DNA from: an uncultured Gammaproteobacteria bacterium
GTDB lineage: Bacteria; Pseudomonadota; Gammaproteobacteria; Pseudomonadales; UBA5518
Length of the DNA stretch: 8,636 nt
Assembly: GCA_903921135.1 (NCBI GenBank)
Contig: CAIXOY010000543.1
Location: 1-8,636 of the forward strand
Reading direction: 5' to 3'
Positions 1-5,551 of the stretch are shown piece after piece (the first letter of the stretch is position 1; each line of letters starts with the position of its first letter). Under the pieces are notes generated by a model. The model did no database searches and was not told where the DNA came from. It saw nothing but the letters and a program-made list of their open reading frames with translations. Position numbers and translations under genes: made by a program.

Positions 1-170
1 AGCACCCGCATGCCCGCCGCTGCGAGTTCCTCGAGGCCGGCGGCGTTGCTGTCCACCGCCATCACCGTGGCGCCGGCAGCAAGAAACGCGAAGGCCGTGG
101 CGCGACCGATGCCGTCGGCCGCACCCGTCACGAGGACGCGGCGCCCGTTGAAATCGTGTTGCAGGCTCAT
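1..170 (-). CDS. SDR-family NAD(P)-dependent oxidoreductase, N-terminal part
   Basis: This is the first 56 or so codons of a classical short-chain dehydrogenase/reductase; the rest lies beyond the left edge. Reading from the ATG at 170-168, the protein begins MSLQHDFNGRRVLVTGAADG and continues IGRATAFAFLAAGATV. The Rossmann dinucleotide-binding motif TGxxxGIG is at residues 15-22, followed by the usual helix and second strand with an Asp at about residue 40 (VMAVD), which in this family tends to favour NAD(H) over NADP(H). The catalytic Tyr/Lys region is not in the window, so the substrate cannot be guessed. A strong GGAGGT ribosome site precedes the ATG. The gene is divergent from the molybdoenzyme operon and shares its 189-base control region, so it may belong to the same regulon. 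The family call is secure. Confidence 0.9.
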   Translation of the reverse strand, partial: MSLQHDFNGRRVLVTGAADGIGRATAFAFLAAGATVMAVDSNAAGLEELAAAGMRV

Positions 171-176
171 CGTGGG

Positions 177-182
177 ACCTCC
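177..182 (-). promoter_or_regulatory. Shine-Dalgarno site of the left SDR gene
   Basis: Read on the minus strand this is GGAGGT, six bases before the ATG at 170-168. It fixes the start of the left-edge SDR gene and shows that the short plus-strand reading frame across 10-246 is not a gene. Confidence 0.75.
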
Positions 183-270
183 GGAAGGCGAGCCTCGGCG
201 GGCGCGCTGGGCTCGTCAGTGTCAGGGCTCGTTGCGCAACGGGTAGAGGGCCCGAAAGCGCGCAGCGCAC

Positions 271-300
271 TGGACGCTCGCATGGCCCGAAAAATACAAT
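271..300 (+). promoter_or_regulatory. Candidate sigma70-type promoter of the molybdoenzyme operon
   Basis: TGGACG at 271-276 (4 of 6 matches to TTGACA) is followed after 18 bases by TACAAT at 295-300 (5 of 6 matches to TATAAT). Transcription would start near 307, giving a leader of about 53 bases before the ATG at 360. The -10 box is in the only markedly AT-rich patch of the region and inside the dyad at 284-320. The call comes from the sequence alone; neither strength nor start site is known. Confidence 0.45.
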
Positions 301-320
301 CGGGCCGGTATTTTTTGGCC
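284..320. promoter_or_regulatory. AT-rich inverted repeat, candidate TetR operator
   Basis: AAAAATAC (290-297) and GTATTTTT (308-315) are perfect 8-base inverted arms separated by 10 bases, and each is flanked outward by GGCC (284-287 and 317-320), making a near-continuous 37-base dyad. A second dyad is nested in it: GGCCCGA (284-290) and TCGGGCC (300-306). The structure covers the proposed -10 box and start point, where a bound repressor would block transcription. The operon it precedes ends with a TetR-family gene, and such regulators usually bind palindromes at their own operon. The repeat is seen directly; the link to this TetR protein is inferred. The dyad lies between divergent genes, so it could also control the left SDR gene. 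Confidence 0.5.
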
Positions 321-359
321 ACCGTGCCGCCGCGGCAGCATACACAAGGAACCCGGCCA

Positions 360-2519
360 ATGAGCACGATCACCCGCAAGACCTTCTGCCGCTACTGCCA
401 CGCCTACTGCCCCATGGAAGTGGATGTGCAGAACGGGCGTGCGGTGGAGGTCCGCCCCGACCGGGACAACGCGCTCTACGGTGGCTACACCTGCGTGAAG
501 GGACGGCAGCTGGTCGAGCAGATGTACCAGCCCGAGCGGCTGCTCTCCCCGCAGAAGCGCGGGCCTGCGGGTTTCGCGCCCATCGGCAGCGCAGCCGCGC
601 TGGACGAGATCGCCGCCACGCTGCGCGCCATCATCGAGACACACGGGCCGCGCGCAGTCGCCACCTACAACGGCACCTATGCCTTCCAGAATTCCGCGCA
701 CCTCGGCGTGAGCCGCGCCTTCCACGACGCGATCGGCTCGCCCTCGTACTACACCAGCGTCACAATCGACCAGCCCGCCAAGGTGTTCGTGGGTACCCGT
801 CACGGTTACTGGGCCGCGGGTGGCCACAGTTTCAGCGATGCCGACGTGGTGATGATCATCGGCAACAACCCGCTGGTCTCGCAGTACGCGCCACCCGGCA
901 GCGTGCCCTTCGCGAGCCCCTTCGAGCAGCTGCGCCAGGCAAAGAAACGCGGCCTCAAGGTGATCGCCATCGACCCGCGCATCACCGAGCTCTCGCGGCG
1001 CGCCGATCTGCATCTTCAGATCCGCCCCGGCGAAGACGCGATGCTGCTCGCGGGCATGCTGCGGGTGCTGCTGGACGAAGGCCTGCAGGATCACGCCTTC
1101 TGCGCGCAACACACGCGCGGGCTCGCAGCCCTGCACACGCGGCTCGCGCCCTTCACGCTCGAACGCGTGGCGGCACGCACGGATGTGCCCGCCGAGTTGA
1201 TCGTGCAGGCCACGCGCCTTTTCGCCGCCGGCCCGCGCGGTTCGGCCGTAACGGGTACGGGGCCGGAGATGGGCGGCGACGCGAACCTCACCTCGCACCT
1301 CGTGGCCTGCCTGAACACGCTCTGCGGTCGCTACTACCGCGCCGGTGATCGCCTGCCCAACCCCGGCGTGCTCGCACCGCCCTTGCCACGGTTCGCGCAG
1401 GTGCTCGAGGTGCCGCTTGCCTGGGGGCGGGGCGCACGTTCGCGTATCGATCCTGCTCTCGGCGAACTGATGACCGCGAGCATGATGGGCATGGTCCGCG
1501 AGATGCCCACCAACCTGCTCGCCGACGAGATCCTGCTGCCGGGAGAGGGGCAAGTACGCGCGCTGCTGGTGATCGGCGGCAACCCGCTGATGGCCTTCCC
1601 GAATCAGGAAAAAACGCTACGCGCGTTGCGGAACCTGGACCTCCTCGTGTGCGTCGACCCCTACCTCTCGGCGACGGCGCGACTCGCGCATTACGTGTTC
1701 GCCCCGAAGATGACGCTGGAACGCGACGACATCACGCTGATGGCAGACCCCTGGTACGAGAAGCCCTACAGCCAGTACGCCGAGGCGGTGGTAGCCACCG
1801 ACGGGGACCTGATCGAGGAGTGGGAGCTCTACAGGGGCATCGGGCAACGCCTGGGGCTCGATATCCGCCTTGGCGACACCGCGGTCTGCGGCGAGACGGC
1901 GCCCACCAAATTCGATTTGCTGGAGGCGATCACGCGCGGCTCGCGAGTGCCCGTGTCATGGCTGCGGGACAATCCGGGCGGCCATGTCTTCGCGGATATC
2001 GAGGTAACGGTGCAGCCCGGGGATCCCGCGTCCACGGCGCGTCTCGATCTCTTCCCCGAGGGCGTGGCAGACGAACTCCAGGAAGCGCTGGAGCCGCCGC
2101 CCACCGATCCGCGCTACACGCACCGGCTGATCTGCTCGCGATCGAAGTACGTGCTGAACAGCTCCGGGCTCAACCTCACGCTGCTGCGCGAGAAATCCGG
2201 CACCACCAACCCCGCGATGCTGCACCCCGAGGACATCCACGCGCTGGGCCTCGCCGACGACCAGCTCGTGGACGTGCACTCCGAGCACGGCAGCATCCCC
2301 GCGGTACTGCGCGCAGACCCTCGCATCAAGCGCGGCGTGATCGCCATGCACCATGCCTGGGGCGTGGCGCCCGACGATGACACCGTGATGGATGTGCGCA
2401 GCGTAGGCACCAACACGAATCGCCTGATCGACAACAGCCTGCACCGCCAGCGCTACACCGGCATGACGCGCCAGAGCGCCATCCCCGTGTATCTCAGCGC
2501 GCGCCCGGAGACGCCATGA
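360..2519 (+). CDS. Molybdopterin (bis-MGD) Mo/W oxidoreductase, cytoplasmic single subunit
   Basis: A 719-residue member of the DMSO reductase superfamily, which carries a Mo or W bis-MGD cofactor and usually one [4Fe-4S] cluster. The cluster motif is C10-x2-C13-x3-C17-x27-C45, followed by K47 (CVKG), the Lys expected between cluster and pterin. The catalytic core spans about 55-470, with MGD-contact segments such as IIGNNPLVS (166-174) and VIGGNPLMAFPNQ (404-416). The C-terminal MGD-binding domain spans about 585-715. No Tat signal precedes the cluster motif, so the enzyme should be cytoplasmic. The metal ligand may be D137 (see findings). Start: ATG 360 has AAGGA at 346-350; an in-frame start at 156 would add 68 unrelated residues across the control region. 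The downstream LLM gene overlaps by ATGA. No electron-transfer or membrane subunit is nearby, and the substrate is unknown. Family certain, reaction not. Confidence 0.93.
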   Translation: MSTITRKTFCRYCHAYCPMEVDVQNGRAVEVRPDRDNALYGGYTCVKGRQLVEQMYQPERLLSPQKRGPAGFAPIGSAAALDEIAATLRAIIETHGPRAVATYNGTYAFQNSAHLGVSRAFHDAIGSPSYYTSVTIDQPAKVFVGTRHGYWAAGGHSFSDADVVMIIGNNPLVSQYAPPGSVPFASPFEQLRQAKKRGLKVIAIDPRITELSRRADLHLQIRPGEDAMLLAGMLRVLLDEGLQDHAFCAQHTRGLAALHTRLAPFTLERVAARTDVPAELIVQATRLFAAGPRGSAVTGTGPEMGGDANLTSHLVACLNTLCGRYYRAGDRLPNPGVLAPPLPRFAQVLEVPLAWGRGARSRIDPALGELMTASMMGMVREMPTNLLADEILLPGEGQVRALLVIGGNPLMAFPNQEKTLRALRNLDLLVCVDPYLSATARLAHYVFAPKMTLERDDITLMADPWYEKPYSQYAEAVVATDGDLIEEWELYRGIGQRLGLDIRLGDTAVCGETAPTKFDLLEAITRGSRVPVSWLRDNPGGHVFADIEVTVQPGDPASTARLDLFPEGVADELQEALEPPPTDPRYTHRLICSRSKYVLNSSGLNLTLLREKSGTTNPAMLHPEDIHALGLADDQLVDVHSEHGSIPAVLRADPRIKRGVIAMHHAWGVAPDDDTVMDVRSVGTNTNRLIDNSLHRQRYTGMTRQSAIPVYLSARPETP

Positions 2520-3496
2520 GCACCCAACCCTTCCGTTTCGCGGTACAGGCCTTCAACAGCCCCTCACCCACCGCCTGGCGCGAGTTGATCCGCCGCACCG
2601 AGGATCTTGGTTATTCCGCCTTCCACCTGGCCGATCACATCCTCGGGCCCGGCCCCGCGATGGAGGCCGCCGCGCACCCGCCGCAGATGCTGGCCGCGAT
2701 GCCGGCCATCGCAAGCGCACTCGAGATGACGAGCCACCTCAAGGTGGGTTGCCGCGTGTTCTGCATGGATTACCGCCATCCCGTGATGCTGGCCAAAGAA
2801 GCGGCGACGCTGCAGTGGCTCTCGGGCGGGCGTCTGGAGCTCGGACTTGGCGCAGGCTGGATACAGTCCGAATACGCCGCCATCGGCCTGCCCTTCGACC
2901 CGATCGCCGTGCGCCTGCGCCGCTTTGCAGAGGTGGTGCAGGGCGTGAAAGCCTTCATGCGCGGCGGGCCCGTGCACGCCGAAGGCGAGTGGGTGAATTG
3001 GTCGGGTTTCTCCGCGCTGCCCGAGGTCGAGCGCTGCCCGCCGATCATGATCGGTGGCGGCAGCAAGGGCATTCTCTCGATTGCCGCGCGTGAGGCCGAC
3101 ATCGTCAGCCTCAACTTCAACAACCGTAGCGGCACCCTGGGTATGGATGGCGTGGTCTCGGGGCTTGCCGAGCAGACGCAGAAGAAAATCGGCTGGATCC
3201 GCGAGGCCGCCGGCGCGCGTTTCGATGCGCTCGAAATCGAGATCGGCGCCTACCTCACCGTGGTGACGGACCAACAGGCGGCCACTGCCGGCGCCATCGC
3301 CGGGCAGCTGGGCATCTCTGCCGAGGAACTGCTCGCAGGCCCGCACAACCTCGTGGGCAGCGTTGACTACATCTGCGAGGAGCTCCTGCGCCGGCGCGAG
3401 CTCTACGGCATCAACTACGTGACGGTGCTCGAAGACGGGGAAAACGACATCGCCCGGCAGTTCGCGCCCGTGGTCGCCAGGCTGGCCGGTCGATGA
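2516..3496 (+). CDS. LLM-class flavin/F420-dependent oxidoreductase, MSMEG_2516-like
   Basis: A 326-residue TIM-barrel protein of the luciferase-like monooxygenase superfamily. Seen: the opening strand and helix to GYSAFHLADHILGP (32-45), then YRHPVMLAKEAATLQWLSGG (86-105) running into RLELGLGAGW (106-115), the GLPFDP motif (124-129), and PIMIGGGSKG (176-185), which in this superfamily helps bind the cofactor phosphate. These match what I recall of the group named after MSMEG_2516, annotated as probable F420-dependent oxidoreductases. Outside actinobacteria such proteins may use FMN instead, and the sequence does not settle this. The length is normal and no residue is obviously missing. The ATG overlaps the molybdoenzyme stop as ATGA and the gene's own stop overlaps the TetR start the same way, so all three are probably translationally coupled. 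It may act on the product or substrate of the molybdoenzyme; that is inference. Confidence 0.88.
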   Translation: MSTQPFRFAVQAFNSPSPTAWRELIRRTEDLGYSAFHLADHILGPGPAMEAAAHPPQMLAAMPAIASALEMTSHLKVGCRVFCMDYRHPVMLAKEAATLQWLSGGRLELGLGAGWIQSEYAAIGLPFDPIAVRLRRFAEVVQGVKAFMRGGPVHAEGEWVNWSGFSALPEVERCPPIMIGGGSKGILSIAAREADIVSLNFNNRSGTLGMDGVVSGLAEQTQKKIGWIREAAGARFDALEIEIGAYLTVVTDQQAATAGAIAGQLGISAEELLAGPHNLVGSVDYICEELLRRRELYGINYVTVLEDGENDIARQFAPVVARLAGR

Positions 3497-4272
3497 GCCG
3501 CACACCGGTCAAAACCCCGGCCAAAACCAAGGCCCCCGCGCGCACGGCCAACGCTGCAGCGCAGCCCGCACCGGCCCGCAACACGCGCAAGCGCGTGCGC
3601 GATGACAGCGGCTGGCAAGCACAGAAAAGCGCCATGACCCGCGATGGCATCCTGGACGCCGCCGTGAGTTGCTTCGTCGAGATCGGCTACGCCGCCACTA
3701 CCACCGCGCGGATCGCGGAAGTGGCGGGAGTGTCGCGCGGCGCCATGCTCCACCACTTCGCCTCCAAGGCCGAACTGGTGCAGGCCGCGGTGGAACACCT
3801 GCACCGAAAACTGGTAGCGCTCTACGCCACGAGTATCGACGCCATCACGCACGATCTTGCCGTTGCCGAGCGCAACCGACGGGGCCTGCAGGGCTACTGG
3901 AACTACCTGAGCAGCGATATCTTCATCGCCTACCCCGAACTCTGCGTGGCCGGCCGCTCGGACCCGGAACTGCAACGCATCCTCGAGACCACCGTGGTGC
4001 GTTTCGACGAGGCCGTGCGCAGCGCGAACGTGGCGCTGTTCCCCGAGTGGGCCGCAAAGGGAGAGCTCTTCGAGTTCGCGATGGACATCACCAAATTCGT
4101 GATGGAAGGCATGGCCGTTTCGCAGATCACGGGCCAGAAAGAAAAGCGCATCGAACGGATGATCGGCTACCTGGGTGATCGGCTGGACGAGATCTTCCAC
4201 GAAGGCGTGACGGGCACCGCCATCCAGCGCCACACCACCCGCAAGAGCGCCGGCACGCGCAAGACGCGCTGA
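3493..4272 (+). CDS. TetR/AcrR-family transcriptional regulator with a basic N-terminal tail
   Basis: A 259-residue TetR-family DNA-binding protein. The N-terminal three-helix domain starts near residue 48 (MTRDGILDAAVSCFVEIGYA). Its helix-turn-helix covers about 69-89 (TTTARIAEVAGVSRGAMLHH), followed by the usual FASKAEL. The remainder, about 100-240, is a helical ligand-binding and dimerisation domain that does not reveal the ligand. An unusual 47-residue leader rich in Lys, Arg, Ala and Pro precedes the DNA-binding domain, and the C-terminus (RHTTRKSAGTRKTR) is also basic. The start was chosen because ATG 3493 overlaps the LLM stop as ATGA; an internal ATG at 3634 would give a standard-length protein but has no clear ribosome site. 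As last gene of the operon it is a natural candidate for local autoregulation through the dyad at 284-320. Most family members are repressors released by a small ligand. Confidence 0.92.
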   Translation: MSRTPVKTPAKTKAPARTANAAAQPAPARNTRKRVRDDSGWQAQKSAMTRDGILDAAVSCFVEIGYAATTTARIAEVAGVSRGAMLHHFASKAELVQAAVEHLHRKLVALYATSIDAITHDLAVAERNRRGLQGYWNYLSSDIFIAYPELCVAGRSDPELQRILETTVVRFDEAVRSANVALFPEWAAKGELFEFAMDITKFVMEGMAVSQITGQKEKRIERMIGYLGDRLDEIFHEGVTGTAIQRHTTRKSAGTRKTR

Positions 4273-4274
4273 GC

Positions 4275-5402
4275 TCAGCCCAGCGAGACGTAACGCTTCA
4301 GGTGGTGCTCGGCATCGCCGAAGAGCGTGTTCAGCAGCATCAGCCTGCGGAAGTAGTGGCTCACGGCGAGCTCATCGGTCATGCCGATGCCACCGTGGAT
4401 CTGCACGGCCTGCTGCGAGACGAAGCGCCCGGCCTCGCAGAGCTTCAGCTTGAGCCCGGCCGCAGCCCGCGCCGCCGCAGGCCCGCCCGCATCACAGGCA
4501 ATGGCCGCGTGCAGCAACAGCGAGCGCAGCGCCTGGCACTGCATGTACATGTCTGCCATGCGGTGCTGCAGCGCCTGGAAACTCCCGATCGGCTTGCCGA
4601 ACTGCACGCGCGTTTTGCTGTAAGCCACGGTCTGTTCGAGCAGGGCTTCCATCGCGCCAAGCGCCTCGGCGCCCATGGCCACGATGGCACGGTCCACCGC
4701 CGCTTCCAGCACCGGCACGCCGCCGTGCAGCGGCCCGATCAGGGCATCTGCATCGAGACGCACGCTGCGCAGCGTGATGTGCGCGCCACGCGAGCCATCG
4801 ACCAGCGTGACGGTGCGCCGCTCCACGCCAGGCGCCGTGACGGGCACGATGAACAGGCTGATGCCATCGCCGTCGCGGCGCTCGCCGGCGGTGCGCGCAC
4901 TCAGGATGATCGCGTCTGCCGCATGCGCGTTCGGCGCAGCGAATTTGCTTCCGTCGAGCAGCCAGCCCTCGCCATCGGATTGCGCCACCGTCGTGACATC
5001 TGACAACACGAAGCTGCCTTCGGCCTCGGCACAAGCCAGCGACCACTGCGTCTCACCGGCAATCAGCGGCGGGAGGTGGCGCTCGCGCTGCGCGGGCGTG
5101 CCGTGCAGCAGCACGCTGCCACAACTGACGACGGTATCGAGATAGGGGCTGCAGACCAGTTCACGGCCCATCTGTTCCGTGAGAATGGCCAGATCGACGG
5201 CGCTGCCACCGAGCCCGCCCTCGGACTCCGGGAAGGGCAGCGCGAGCCAGCCCAGCGCGGCAAATTCAGCCCAGGTCTCGCGGCTGAAACCCGGCTCCTG
5301 CCCGCGCAACTGCCGGCGGCGCTCCACGCCACCATGATCGCGCGCCACGCGCGCCGCGGTGTCGCGCAGCAGCACTTGCTCTTCGCTGAAGGACAGGTCC
5401 AC
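4275..5402 (-). CDS. Acyl-CoA dehydrogenase, PimD small-subunit-like
   Basis: A 375-residue FAD-dependent acyl-CoA dehydrogenase family protein. In order: N-terminal helical domain beginning DLSFSEEQVLLRDTAARV, the PFPESEGGLGG segment (56-66), middle beta domain around SLACAEAEGS (121-130), and C-terminal helical domain with YSKTRVQFGKPIGSFQALQH (261-280) and QIHGGIGMTDE (334-344). The end reads LNTLFGDAEHHLKR (357-370). Where medium-chain enzymes carry the catalytic Glu (YEG), this protein has FGD, as I recall for small subunits of heteromeric enzymes such as pimeloyl-CoA or steroid side-chain dehydrogenases. Start: GTG at 5402-5400 with AGGGG seven bases upstream; the frame extends to a TTG at 5462, but those 20 residues are not family-like and lack a good site. 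No large subunit lies in the window. It converges on the TetR gene with a 2-base gap and diverges from the ThuA operon. The acyl substrate is unknown. Confidence 0.9.
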   Translation of the reverse strand: MDLSFSEEQVLLRDTAARVARDHGGVERRRQLRGQEPGFSRETWAEFAALGWLALPFPESEGGLGGSAVDLAILTEQMGRELVCSPYLDTVVSCGSVLLHGTPAQRERHLPPLIAGETQWSLACAEAEGSFVLSDVTTVAQSDGEGWLLDGSKFAAPNAHAADAIILSARTAGERRDGDGISLFIVPVTAPGVERRTVTLVDGSRGAHITLRSVRLDADALIGPLHGGVPVLEAAVDRAIVAMGAEALGAMEALLEQTVAYSKTRVQFGKPIGSFQALQHRMADMYMQCQALRSLLLHAAIACDAGGPAAARAAAGLKLKLCEAGRFVSQQAVQIHGGIGMTDELAVSHYFRRLMLLNTLFGDAEHHLKRYVSLG

Positions 5403-5409
5403 GCCGGAT

Positions 5410-5414
5410 CCCCT
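5410..5414 (-). promoter_or_regulatory. Ribosome site deciding the GTG start of the acyl-CoA dehydrogenase
   Basis: Read on the minus strand this is AGGGG, seven bases before GTG at 5402-5400. It supports a protein starting (M)DLSFSEEQ, the usual family N-terminus, over the longer frame opening at TTG 5462. Confidence 0.6.
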
Positions 5415-5447
5415 GATGCTCCCGTGGCGCCCGGAACAGGCGACGGC

Positions 5448-5473
5448 GGCCGATCGAAACAAACAGTTCGGCC
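5448..5473. repeat. Inverted repeat GGCCGA / TCGGCC in the second divergent region
   Basis: GGCCGA (5448-5453) and TCGGCC (5468-5473) are perfect 6-base inverted arms around a 14-base AT-richer spacer, with an inner CGAA/TTCG pair (5455-5458 and 5467-5470). It lies in the 149-base region between the divergent acyl-CoA dehydrogenase and ThuA-like genes, just downstream of the candidate minus-strand -10 box. Its arms resemble GGCCCGA/TCGGGCC at 284-306, so one regulator might bind both. With short GC-rich arms in GC-rich DNA, chance is a real alternative. Confidence 0.3.
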
Positions 5474-5476
5474 TGC

Positions 5477-5505
5477 TTTATTTCGGGCGCTAGGGTCGCA
5501 GACAA
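5477..5505 (-). promoter_or_regulatory. Candidate promoter of the acyl-CoA dehydrogenase
   Basis: On the minus strand TTGTCT (5505-5500) is followed after 17 bases by AATAAA (5482-5477); each matches the sigma70 consensus at 4 of 6 positions. The leader to the GTG would be about 70 bases. For the opposite direction GACAAT (5501-5506) could be a weak -10 for the ThuA operon, so the two promoters may overlap. Low confidence. Confidence 0.25.
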
Positions 5506-5510
5506 TGCGG

Positions 5511-5544
5511 GCTCGGGCAAGCCGCTTCCCTTGCCCGGGAGAGC
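5511..5544 (+). promoter_or_regulatory. Leader stem-loop covering the ribosome site of the ThuA-like gene
   Basis: CGGGCAA (5514-5520) and TTGCCCG (5531-5537) form a perfect 7-base stem around a 10-base loop; after a short asymmetric interruption, GCTC (5511-5514, sharing the terminal C) could alternatively pair with GAGC (5541-5544). The ribosome site GGGAGAG (5537-5543) for the ATG at 5552 begins inside the 3' arm, so folding would partly hide it. The complementarity is seen directly; a regulatory role is inference. Confidence 0.35.
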
Positions 5545-5551
5545 ACCCCGC

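Noticed and set aside
10..246. Plus-strand frame of 78 residues at the left edge
   Set aside because: It lies antisense to the SDR gene and its ribosome site; low-complexity Ala/Arg/Pro composition typical of shadow frames in GC-rich DNA.
325..337. Short palindrome TGCCGC-C-GCGGCA in the molybdoenzyme leader
   Set aside because: A 6-base GC-only dyad with a 1-base centre is expected by chance in DNA of this composition and cannot form an RNA hairpin without losing several pairs to the loop.
156..359. 68-residue N-terminal extension of the molybdoenzyme from an upstream in-frame start
   Set aside because: It crosses the divergent control region, including the promoter and dyad, has no family similarity, and the ATG at 360 has a well-placed AAGGA and puts the Fe-S motif near the N-terminus as expected.
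222..1553. Minus-strand frame of 443 residues opposite the molybdoenzyme
   Set aside because: The composition is His/Arg/Gly/Ala-rich with no recognisable domain; open only because the real gene has GC-rich third positions.
2564..3505. Minus-strand frame of 313 residues opposite the LLM gene
   Set aside because: No recognisable domain; it mirrors a well-supported gene, a GC-driven shadow.
5403..5462. 20-residue extension of the acyl-CoA dehydrogenase to a TTG codon
   Set aside because: GTG at 5402-5400 has a good ribosome site and gives the standard family N-terminus; the extension is Ser/Gly/Arg-rich without family match.
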